DNA of 64,000 bases from Symmetrospora coprosmae (Eukaryota; Basidiomycota; Cystobasidiomycetes; Symmetrosporaceae): the NCBI GenBank assembly GCA_008802785.1, contig VUYT01000017.1, positions 1 to 64,000 on the forward strand, in the 5' to 3' direction. The stretch's first letter is position 1. Each line of letters opens with the position of its first letter. The notes below the pieces were generated by a model. It did no database searches and was not told the origin of the DNA. It saw nothing but the letters and a program-made list of their open reading frames with translations. A program made the position numbers and the translations under genes. Below are positions 54,974 through 64,000 of the stretch, piece by piece.

Positions 54974-57035
54974 ATGTCGACCTTTGAGTGCGTGCATGGC
55001 CCCCTTCTCACGCGACCTATGTTCATCACAACTGATCCACACCCCACAGACGCTACGGCGCGCTGGCCGTGTCGCTCTCTGCCACCTTCTCCTTCTTCTC
55101 CACCCTCTCGCTCGGCCTCTTCATCGCCTACCTGAGCGTGCGCTACCGGCGGCACGCGACCGAGGACATTCCGCTCGGGAGCGGGCTGCGCTTCCTGCGC
55201 TCGCAGGCGGGGTACCTCTTTATGCAGCTGCTATTTGCCGACTGGATCCAGGCGCTCGGATTTGGCCTGAGCTGGGTGTGGTACGGCCGCCCGGCCGGGA
55301 TTGCGGACCCAAGCACGACGTGCACGGTCCAAGCGCTCGCCATCGAGGCGGGCGACGTTGCCTCCGCCCTCTTTTCACTCTTCATCGCCGTCCACACGGC
55401 CGCCTTCCTCGCGTGTCAATACAGGCCGCCCAAGGTCGTCCTCAACCTCGTCTGCTGGGCGGCGTGGATCTTCGTCGCTCTGGTCACAGCCCTCGGACCG
55501 CTCGCCATCGAGCGCATGGAGCAGAAGGGAAGCTTCTACGCCACCGCGGGCAACTGGTGCTGGATCTCCAAGAGCTACGAGGACTCCAGGCTGTGGCTGC
55601 ACTATCTTTTCGTGAGTGCCCACGAGGGTTCCGCGCGATACCGTGCAATTCAACAAGACCAGAAGCTCACGCATAACGCTTCATTCTGCCTAGATCTTCG
55701 CTTCCGCTATTGGGCAGCTCATCGCCTACTGCGCCGTTTTCATCGTGAGCGCCGAGCAGTAGCCCCAGACACGACCATAGCAAAGCTGATGTTGAGTGAG
55801 ATCTCGGGCGTTCTAGATCCTCCGCTTCCGCATTCCGATGCGCGTACCACGCCGGCTTCTCCTCGAGGACCGCCGAGACTCGACATTCATGCTCGATCGC
55901 AAATATCCTAGCCCTGGAGGCGGGAGCGGCCTCGCGATTAGCGCATTGTCCCCGCCCGCTGGCATCAGCGGCCGGCCCGCGTATCTCGCGTCCTCGTCGC
56001 CATCGCCGTCCCCACTGGCCACTCCGACGCGGTCCACGTTCGCCGACCGGAGCTCGTACCTCCAGCCGCCCGCTGCGGCCTTCGCGAGCCCGCTGAGTCC
56101 GAGCATGAGCGTGAGCGCGAGCCCCGCATCGACGACCATTACTAGCGCCGCGACCGGGCGAGGGTACATCCCTCCCCCGCAGCACCGCCCCACGACGTCG
56201 TCCTCGACGCTGCGGCGCAAGATCGATCGGTCCAGCCTCGTCATGCTCGCCTTCCCGCTTGTCAATCTCGCCGTGATTCTCCCGCTGTCCGTGTACCGCC
56301 TCTCGGCGCTCGCAGGCCGCCAAGGATCGCCCCAGGCGCTCGCAGTGTGCGGCTTCATCTTCGCGCTGGGCGGCTTTGCCAACTGCACAATGTACTGTCT
56401 GACGAGGGTGAGTGCGGGGCTGCATTAAAGTCGCTTCGCCGTCCTTCGACCTCATACTGGCTCCCGTACGTCCAGAAACTCATTCGCTTCCCGTCAAATG
56501 CGGAGAATTTGCGCAAGGAGCAGGCTGCAACGCGTAAGTACCCGCTCGCTTGGCCAGTGCTGCACGCCCCGAAGCGGTCGAGCTGACCCTCCCGTGTCAT
56601 GTACCAGCCCTGGCAGGAATGTTCGTGGACAGCGAAAAGCTGCGCACCCCGAACGACAGCCCAGGCAGCGACACGACCAAGGTGGATAACATCAGCGTAC
56701 ACGGGGCAGGCAAGACAGCAGCCTCGCCGTTCAGCTCCCTGGCGGCTGCGAAGCTCAAGGAGTTGCGCCTGTGCCCGACGTCTAGCACTGGCAGCAGCGC
56801 TGGCAGCATCGGCCGCGCGTCTATCGAGTCCGCCATCGACGTCCCCGTCCCGCGAGCAGGGCGCGTACCAAAGGTCGCGGCAGCCGCAGCGGCGCTCCTC
56901 CTCCCGCCTGCGAGCATTGGCAGGAAGGGCAGCAAGAACAACGGTGCGGCCTCGAGGCCGTCTTCGCGCGGCACTTTGACGGACGTTAGCGCCGTCAATG
57001 TGAGCCGCGAGACGGTCACGCGCACCGACATGTAG
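54974..57035 (+). CDS. Git3/Gpr1-like seven-transmembrane receptor
   Basis: Exons 54974-54987, 55050-55611, 55694-55744, 55817-56407, 56476-56533 and 56608-57035 give 567 aa. TM1 is LAVSLSATFSFFSTLSLGLF; TM2-TM5 follow with FLRSQAGYLFMQLLFADWIQ, CTVQALAIEAGDVASALFSL, VVLNLVCWAAWIFVALVTAL and the region across WLHYLF / IFASAIGQLIAYCAVFI. A disordered third intracellular loop of about 150 residues rich in Ser/Pro comes next, then TM6 (LVMLAFPLVNLAVILPLSV) and TM7 (ALAVCGFIFALGGFANCTMY). The order and long loop are those of fungal Git3/Gpr1/CRL-type receptors, which sense sugars or nutrients through G proteins and cAMP; the ligand is not known. A Ser-rich cytosolic tail ends the protein. Exon 1 is only 14 nt, coding MSTF plus two bases. 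Confidence 0.87.
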
Positions 57036-57385
57036 CGGCGTGGTATCACCCTGGCTTTCCCGTAGTATTCCGTAGCGGTCGCTGTCAGTCGTCGACATGT
57101 AGTTAGCCGGAATCAGTGGCAGTAGCAGTGGCGCAGTGAAGTCAGTTCTTGATAGGCTCTCGTCCGCGAATGGGAAGGTTCCTAGCACCACCCTCGATCC
57201 GACCCGGTGCTAATGACTGAGCTCAGGGTTCGCTTCTGTCGCTGCCAGTCTCCCTCGCTCTTGTATAGGTCGTGCTCATCTTGCCCCATCGAGCACTGCG
57301 GCCGCCGCAACCCCACGACACCAGTCTCCCCTTTTCCTCATGTTGCAGGAGCTGTAGCATATACATAGCACTGCATATGCACATC
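57036..57385. other. Convergent 3' region, receptor / PHO88
   Basis: 350 bp between facing stop codons, with no supported frame. Should contain both 3' UTRs. Confidence 0.35.
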
Positions 57386-58378
57386 CTAGAACTCCTCCTT
57401 CCTATGCAGGAGGTTGGCCTTCTCTGCGGCCTCGATAGACGCCTTGTCTGTGGCCGGTCCGCCACCGCCCATGAAGCCAGCGGGCGCGTTGGCATTGAAG
57501 GGTCGCTTGAGGTCGTTCTTGGCTTCTTGGCCGCGCAGGTGGATGCGGACCATCTGGAGAGCGGTGGACAGGGGGTCGTCAGCGCCAGAAGCGGCGGAGC
57601 AGATGGATGAAAGCACTGACGTTCGAGCGGTAGATCTGCAGCCAGACAGTGAGCGAAGATATGGCCAAAGGCTGGTTGAAGAGCAACCAGCTGGAAAATG
57701 CGTGCGAGGCGGTCGATGGGGTGTTGGTCCCAGCAGCAGAAGCGTGTAAAGTAATAAAGTCGTGGGCACACATGCAACATGGGCGAGGCGGCACACATGC
57801 AACATGGGCGAGGCGGAACGCATGTCAGCGCATCAGTAGCCACGCAGGCCCAGCACATCCTGAAGTCGTGTACATTACGCACAAATGCATGAAGAGCGTC
57901 ATGCCAATTCCCGTGACGAGACCGCGCATGGCTTTCGAGACCTCGAGCAAGTCGTAGTTCCGGACCGTGGTGATTGTCACGGCCGGGGGCTCTCCCGTTT
58001 GCGACGAGAACGGCTTTGTTTCGACATACTTCAGGAGAGTGTTGTCGTTCTTATTGCGGATCTGAGATGTGGGTTGTACGCGCGAGGCAGCGGAGGGGAG
58101 AGCAGGAAGTCAGTCAATGAAACACAGCGTACATGCGCCCCTCGGTAAATGCCTGTAGGAACAGGACCGTCGCGCGTTCCGCGCACGCGAGTGCAAGCAG
58201 TGCCGCAAGGGTCACTCACCTTTCTCGCAATGTAGAGGTACATTGCAAAGATGAGGGCGTGGACGCTTAGGTACAGCACGCGCAAGGCCCACACCCGCTC
58301 TGGGGTGTCCATGTTGATCCTGCGGGCGAGCTGGCTGAGTGCCAGCCCACCGACGAGGGTGATTGCCTGTGCGTTCAT
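57386..58378 (-). CDS. PHO88: ER membrane protein Pho88/Snd3
   Basis: Exons 58220-58378, 57883-58061, 57621-57690 and 57386-57553 give 191 aa (yeast Pho88 is 188). Residues 1-53 contain two membrane segments (QAITLVGGLALSQLARRI and LRVLYLSVHALIFAMYLYIA). The middle is KNDNTLLKYVETKPFSSQTG..TVRNYDLLEVSKAMRG, then FMHFWLLFNQPLAISSLTVW and the tail MVRIHLRGQEAKNDLKRPF, all typical of the family. Pho88/Snd3 is part of the SND route that targets membrane proteins to the ER, first found through phosphate transporter maturation. Intron 2 (192 nt) contains a tandem 25-bp repeat. It is divergent from ADP1. Confidence 0.94.
57766..57815 (+). repeat. Exact 25-bp tandem duplication in PHO88 intron 2
   Basis: Two perfect, adjacent copies of a 25-nt unit beginning GCACACATGCAACATG (57766-57790 and 57791-57815). 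They lie inside the 192-nt intron. The perfect match points to a recent event. Confidence 0.9.
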
Positions 58379-58732
58379 CGTGTTGGACGACGTGTGATAT
58401 GGGAGGGATGGTAGTGGTAGGGGGGAAACCAGTTGTCGCGCGCACATCCCCGAAACGGGCAGGAGGGGATGGCACCGGTGGGAGAGGCATGGCGAGAGAC
58501 GGTTCGGCGCAAGGCGTGAGTGAGCAGGAGTGCGGACATGTCATCGCTAGTATGGCCTCGCCATTGTCCATGGTGCACAATACCACCACCACCACTCATG
58601 CAGCCGCCGCCGCCGCTCTCCGCCTTCAGCCACGCCACGCCACGCCACCGTTGCGGCACTCTCGTTCGCACCGTTCGCATCGCATCGCAACAACAGCAGC
58701 AGCATCACCGACAAGCATCTCGAGTCGACGAG
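58379..58732. promoter_or_regulatory. Divergent promoter, PHO88 / ADP1
   Basis: 354 bp between the start codons. It contains CACCACCACCACTC and GCCGCCGCCGCC repeats (about 58584-58617) and a CAACAGCAGCAGCATC stretch before the ADP1 ATG. No transcription-factor site can be named. Confidence 0.4.
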
Positions 58733-61700
58733 ATGGTGCCGCACAGGGCGGCCATGGTGCTCGCGCTCATCGCTTCACTCGGGACCGTCAAAGGGACAGC
58801 GACGAGGACGCGGCCTCTGGGAGGTGACGGTCGTGGCCGCAGCAGCAGCAGCAGCAGCAGCATCGCATCTCTGTCCTCAGACGCGTCATTCAGCTACTTC
58901 CAACCACCAATGGACAGCCATGCGCTCGCTCTGATGGACGACCGGGATCCGAAATGCCCGCCATGCTTCAACTGCAACCTCGAGAGCTTCAAGTGCCTGC
59001 AGTACGGCCACTGCAATGCGAGGGACGGGAGCTGCAGCTGTCCGGACGGGTTCGGGGGAATCTCATGCGATAGCGCTCTCGATGGCTCGCTCGCAGATGG
59101 CAAGGACAGGCCTATCCGCGAAGGCAGCGAACCGCAGTGCAAGCCTGGCTTCTCGGGCCTGCTGTGCAACGTGTGCGAGACGAACGAGGCGTGCAAGCCG
59201 CTGGTCCCTGATGATAGCGACACACCCATCCGCCCCTCCTCATCTGGCCTTACAGTCAAGTACGACGATGCTCAACGGGAGGACACCGCCGTCTGCTACA
59301 AGGGCGGCTTTGTCGTCAACAAGATGCACCAGATGTGCGATGTCACGAGTGGGTGGCGGATAGACCGGTCCAAGTCGCCACGTTCGCCGAGGAGGGGGCT
59401 GATAGCTATGCACAGATCGCAAAATCCTGGAGATGCTACCAGGGCGGCCACCACAGGTCACTTTCACATGCGAGAAGGAAGACGCGACTTGCGGTTTCCA
59501 GTTTTGGGTTGGCGGAAAGTGAGGCGCCGAGTCTGGCGCATCCCAGGTCCCGGACCCGACAGACCCAGCTGACACGATGTATGCACAGGGAGAGCTTCTA
59601 CTGCGGACTTGAGCAGTGCGAAGCCAAGGCAGGAAACACAGCGCATGCGAATGTGACAAAGTACGACTGCCAGAAGATCGAATGCTCTTGCATCCCAGGG
59701 CGAATGCTCTGCGGGGAGTCCGGCTCAGTCAGTACGTTGGCTCCCCTTTCAATGTAGCGGTACATGCTCTATTCCGGAGCTGACATCCCCATTTTATTCG
59801 ATCCGTCAGACATCGACGACTTCCTCGACGAGGAGATTAAAGGGCCCGGAACGTTCTCGTGCAGGGACGACGGATCAGGCTGCTACTTTTCCGAGCCAGC
59901 CATGAATCAGCTCATTAACGACATCTTCGGTGACGAGCACATTACCCTCCAGTGCAATTCAGGCGAATGCCTGCACTACTCCGCTGTCCCCGGCTTTGAG
60001 CGCCCTGCACCACCAGATAATAGCAAATTGGTTGCGGCCAGCATCGCTGTCACTGGTCTCGGCGTCGTCATTGCATGCGCCCTGTTCTGGTATCTTGGAA
60101 GAACAACGCGGACAGCCGACGCTGGCAGGATCCGCCTCGGCGCCGGAGCTGACGAGGGCGACAATGATGGAGACGAGGTCAGCAAGCTCATGGCGAACCA
60201 CGTTCCCGCGAGTGTCTCCTTCGACAACTTGTCGTACACTGCACCTACCGGCCGCAAGGTGTTGTCTGGCGTCTCTGGGATAGTGCAGCCCGGCCAGCTG
60301 CTGGCCATCATGGGCGCGAGTGGAGCGGGAAAGTCAACCTTCCTCGACATCTTGGCCAAGAAGGCCAAGCGAGGCCAGGTAGGCGGGCAGGTCACGGTGA
60401 ACGGCAGCGTCCTTAGCGGCGAGAAGTACCGCCGGATAGTGGGGTTTGTCGACCAGGAGGACACGCTCATGGGCACGTTGACCGTCTACGAGACGGTGCT
60501 CTACTCTGCGCTACTGCGTCTCCCTCGAGAGATGTCGCTCGAGGCCAAGCGCATGCGCACGCTCGAAACGATGCACGAGCTCGGCATCCTCGCCATCAAG
60601 GACAGCCGCATTGGAGAGAGCGGAAAGCGCTCCATCTCGGGCGGCGAAAAGCGGCGCGTGTCGATTGCGTGCGAGCTCGTCACGAGCCCGTCCATCCTCT
60701 TTCTCGACGAGCCGACGTCCGGCCTGGACGCCTTCAATGCCATCAACGTCATCGAATGCCTCAGCGGCCTCGCCAAGAACTATAACCGCACAGTCGTCTT
60801 CACTATTCACCAGCCCCGCAGCAACATCGTCACACTCTTTGACCAGCTGCTCCTGCTGGCTGGAGGGCGAGCCGTGTACTCGGGCGAATACGCAAAGTGC
60901 CAAGACTACTTTGATTCCATTGGACACCCGTGTCCGCCGGGCTACAACATCGCAGATTTCCTCATCGATTTGACAATGCAAGATGAGCGGGCTCCATCGT
61001 CAGCAACAACAGTCTCTGACCAGTGCGGGAACGGCATCGCCGCGGACGAGGAGAGCGCGACCCCACACATGGGCCACTCACCCCGTGCGCCCACGTTCGA
61101 CGGCGACACCGAGCTCCGTCGTCGTACTCATGCCAAGCAACAGAATAAAGACCGCTGGTCTCTCTTCTCCTCGTCCACGCCGAGCTCGCCTACGACTAGC
61201 CAGTCCCTAGGTCCGCACCTGACACAGCTCGTCGAGGCGTATGAGCAGAGCGATATCGCGCAAAGCATCAAGGAGTCGGCCCGGAGCCAATCTGAAAATG
61301 GGCACGGCAACGGAGGGCATAGCCTGGCAGATCAGCAGAACCTGGAGAAGCTGGCTGGTTTCAAGCAGGCCAGCCTTTGGACGCAATTCACCATTCTCAG
61401 CGGACGGGCCTTCAAGAATCTATATCGCGACCCTATGCTCATGCTCTCGCATTATGTCGTATCTGTTGCAGTGGCACTGCTGTGCAGCTTCCTCTTCGCC
61501 CGCGTGACGTGCGTGCTCACAGACTTCGGAGCGCCTGATCCGTCGAAGCTGACGCGCCAATGCGTCTGTCCACTTCATCTGCAACCTCCCAGAAACGACA
61601 TTCCTGGCTTCCAAAACCGGATGGGCCTCTTCTTTTTCGTCCTCGCCCTGTTTGGCTTTTCCTGCCTCACCTCGCTCGACGCCTTTGCCAAGGAACGCGT

Positions 61701-62360
61701 ACTGTTCATGCGGGAGCGGTCGAACGGATACTACTCGCCTGCGACGTACTTTACGTCCAAGGTGCTGTTCGATGTATTGCCTCTACGGGTCATTCCACCG
61801 TTCATCTTGGGCGCCATCATCTACCGGCCGGTTGGGCTCGTTCCCACCGTTGCCGAGTTCTGGAAGTTCATCCTCGTGCTCATCCTCTTCAACCTGAGCG
61901 CGAGCAGCGTGGTATTCTTTATCAGCATTGTTATCAGCAACAGCGGCGTCGCCAACCTCGTCGGCAGCCTTGTCATGCTGTTCAACCTCTTGTTTGCGGG
62001 CCTACTCGTCAACCGCGACAAGGTGCCGCTCGGCATTGGATGGCTGCAGACGATTTCGTTCTTCCACGCTGCCTTTGAAGGTCTTCTCGTTAACGAGGTC
62101 AGGTACCTCCAGCTCAAGGATCACAGGGTGCGTCACGCTTTCCGCGGTTGTCGGTGTTCCACGCTCGAGCTGATCTTGCGCGCCCTTCGCAATAGTACGG
62201 AGTCGACATCGAGGTGCCAGCAGCGACTATCCTATCCATGTTTGGATTCCGCGCACAGGCATTCTGGTACCCGGACGTCATGGTGCTCTGCGTCTATTTC
62301 ATTGGTTTCCTCCTACTCTCAAACATAGCGCTGGTCATCCTGGTGAAGGAGAGGCGCTAG
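58733..62360 (+). CDS. ADP1: ABCG-family half transporter, Adp1 type
   Basis: Exons 58733-59348, 59416-59518, 59589-59731, 59810-61508, 61593-62127 and 62196-62360 give 1086 aa (yeast Adp1 is 1049). A signal sequence ([17 protein letters not shown]) leads into a lumenal, Cys-rich EGF-like part: [32 protein letters not shown] and [13 protein letters not shown]. Then [20 protein letters not shown] and [16 protein letters not shown] follow, with a membrane anchor at about residues 375-395. The ATPase has Walker [10 protein letters not shown] (about 456), signature SGGEKRRVS (about 563) and Walker [10 protein letters not shown]. The ABC2 membrane domain follows ([39 protein letters not shown]). 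The substrate of Adp1 is unknown. A Ser run coded by AGC repeats sits near residue 35. Confidence 0.95.
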
Positions 62361-62608
62361 ATGAGCGTCCAATATCGTTCAGCGAGACTGTGACAACTGT
62401 AGCGAATCTGCATGTATCTATCGTCCGTGTGTCATTGCAATATCAGACACTCTCGCCCTGCAAGCCTGGCGATGGATGTCCTCGGCGTTATGGCTTGCTT
62501 GCCAGCGGCGTTACCGCCTGGCGCTGCCCCGGGCACGATTGCGTCAAGGACGCTTGCTTCTCCTCGCCTCCACAGCCGAATACACGGACGCAGTCTATTT
62601 AGCAAAGC

Positions 62609-63809
62609 ATGAGCAAGACAATCCAAACATTCAAGCTTGCAGACGGAGCCGAGATCCCCTGGCTCGCCTGGTGAGTTGGCCTTTGGGGAGGCCGGGCAAC
62701 CAACGCAGCCTTGTTCTGACATCACCAACTCCGTCCGCGCAATCATTAATCAGGGGCAACGGAACTGCCAATTCAAAGAAGGAGCCCATTGATGCGGGTC
62801 GTGCTGCCCTCAAGGCTGGCATCAACCACATTGACACGGCCGAGATCTACGGGACCGAGGAGGCGACCGCGCAGGTCATTGCCGACACGGGCGTCTCGCG
62901 CGACAGCGTCTGGGTGACGAGCAAGATCGGCAAGCCCCGGTCGAGCGACGCCGATATCCGGGCTGCCATCGATGCGTCTCTCGAGAAGCTCCAGTCGCCC
63001 CCGGACCTCTTCCTGATCCACAACCCGTACCCGAGCCAGCCCGAAGCCGTGGTGCCTACCTGGAAGGTGATGGAGGCCATGCAGAAGGAGGGCAAGCTCA
63101 AGAGCCTGGGCGTGTCCAACTTCCGCCCTCAGGACTTTGAGATGCTCTTCAAGGCGGACATCACCGTCAAACCCGTCGCGCACCAGCTCGAGTTCCACCC
63201 ATTCTTGCTTGCTCAGCTCGAGCCGGTCCTCAAGATTCACAAGGAGCACAGCATTGTCGCAGAGGCATACGGACCGCTCACCGCTACTATGCGATACCCC
63301 AAGGACTCGCCGCTCGTCCCGCTCTTCAAGCGCATCGCAGAGCGCCTCTCCAGGGATGCCGGCGAGGAAGTCGACTTCCACAACGTCGGCCTCTTCTGGT
63401 GCAAGGCAAAGGGCGTTGTCGCAGTTACGGCGTCCGCAAACCCGACCAGGCTCGCCGCGCTCGGCAGGCTCGCATCGGCTAATCTGAACCTCACGCCTGA
63501 GGAGGTGCAAGAGATTGACACGGTCGGCAAGGCCCACCACTTCCGCTACTACGTGAGTCCTGCCAGCTTCCCACCCAGCGGGAGACGAGCGCGACCGCAA
63601 GCTGAATGGCATGCCCGCAGGCCGAGCACATGAAGGATGTCGACGACACGATGCCAGTGCCCAAGGTCAGCCCGGAGTAAGTTCCTCATCTGGCAGGTCA
63701 CACTCGCGTGAGCTGCGATCTATGCTCTTGCATGTGTTGGCCTGATTGCTCTGTGTTGCATCTGTCCAGCAACTTTGCCGACTCTGGCAGGTCGAGTAAG
63801 AACCCGTGA
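62609..63809 (+). CDS. Aldo/keto reductase
   Basis: Exons 62609-62670, 62754-63552, 63621-63676 and 63770-63809 give 318 aa. The AKR TIM barrel is clear: MSKTIQTFKLADGAEIPWLA, ALKAGINHIDTAEIYGTEEA (catalytic Asp and Tyr), VWVTSKIG (catalytic Lys), FLIHNPYP (His), WKVMEAMQKEGKLKSLGVSN, HQLEFHPFL, VAEAYGPL and the NADPH-binding VVAVTASANPTRLAALG. It should reduce aldehydes or ketones with NADPH; the substrate is unknown. The 3' end has two readings. Without the last intron the frame stops at 63678-63680 (306 aa). The GGA|GTAAGT donor and CTGTCCAG acceptor are strong, so the spliced form ending SGRSSKNP is preferred. Confidence 0.9.
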
Positions 63810-64000
63810 AGCAGCTCGACAACAGGTGACCGCGCAAGGATAGCGGCTAAGAAAAATCTGAAAGGAACCATGTGCTACACTGTGGAGAAAGGCGGACGAA
63901 GGAGAAGAGCGGCAACTCGCCGATTTGTCATGTCTGGGTGGACAGCCGTCCCAGTCCTGCAATATTTACTGCTTGGCAAAGCTCCAAATTCTGACTGTGC
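63810..64000. other. 3' flank, no gene seen
   Basis: The last 190 bases follow the aldo/keto reductase stop. No frame or structure is supported. Confidence 0.3.

Noticed and set aside
1-64000. Transposons, virus-like elements, CRISPR arrays
   Set aside because: No reverse transcriptase, transposase or integrase motifs, long terminal repeats or spaced direct repeats were seen on either strand.

Overview
The window is nuclear DNA of a fungus, most likely a basidiomycete and possibly of the Ustilaginomycotina. This rests on compact, GC-rich genes with many short introns (about 50-100 nt, donors mostly GTGAGT or GTGCGT), small intergenic gaps, and fungal gene families such as a Ysc84/Lsb3 actin-patch protein, an Adp1-type ABC protein, Pho88/Snd3 and a fungal PL14 lyase. 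The lineage is inferred from these features; no phylogeny was run. I rebuilt exons by hand from splice consensus, phase continuity and family alignment. Every multi-exon model that reaches both a start and a stop sums to a multiple of three. No transposon, virus-like element, rRNA, CRISPR array or convincing tRNA was seen.

Left part (1-19.3 kb): a KGG-motif stress/LEA-like protein; an uncertain coiled-coil gene; LSB3/YSC84; a divergent F-BAR/RhoGAP protein; the exonuclease REX3; a secreted PL14-type polysaccharide lyase; cytochrome c in seven exons; and a tandem pair of Cys/His-rich paralogs (17.4-19.2 kb) that I cannot assign to a named family. This pair is the best candidate for something undescribed.

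Middle part (19.8-46.1 kb): ribosomal protein L5; cysteine desulfurase NFS1; a UXT-like prefoldin; a very long TFIIIC B-block subunit (TFC3); pantothenate synthetase; an HD-domain phosphohydrolase; transportin KAP104; and the GARP tether subunit VPS54 with a disordered tail of about 500 residues.

Right part (46.1-64 kb): a class I/II PLP aminotransferase whose 5' end is unresolved; an NSRP1-like splicing factor; a small orphan; an SLC35F6-like transporter; a Git3/Gpr1-like seven-TM receptor; PHO88/SND3; the ABCG protein ADP1; and an aldo/keto reductase.

The genes do not form one pathway. The layout is a run of divergent pairs sharing short intergenic promoters (LSB3/RhoGAP, UXT/TFC3, PAN6/HD, VPS54/aminotransferase, NSRP1/orphan, SLC35F6/receptor, PHO88/ADP1), separated by tightly convergent 3' ends. 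Most genes are housekeeping. The accessory-looking ones are the PL14 lyase, the two Cys/His-rich proteins and the KGG protein.
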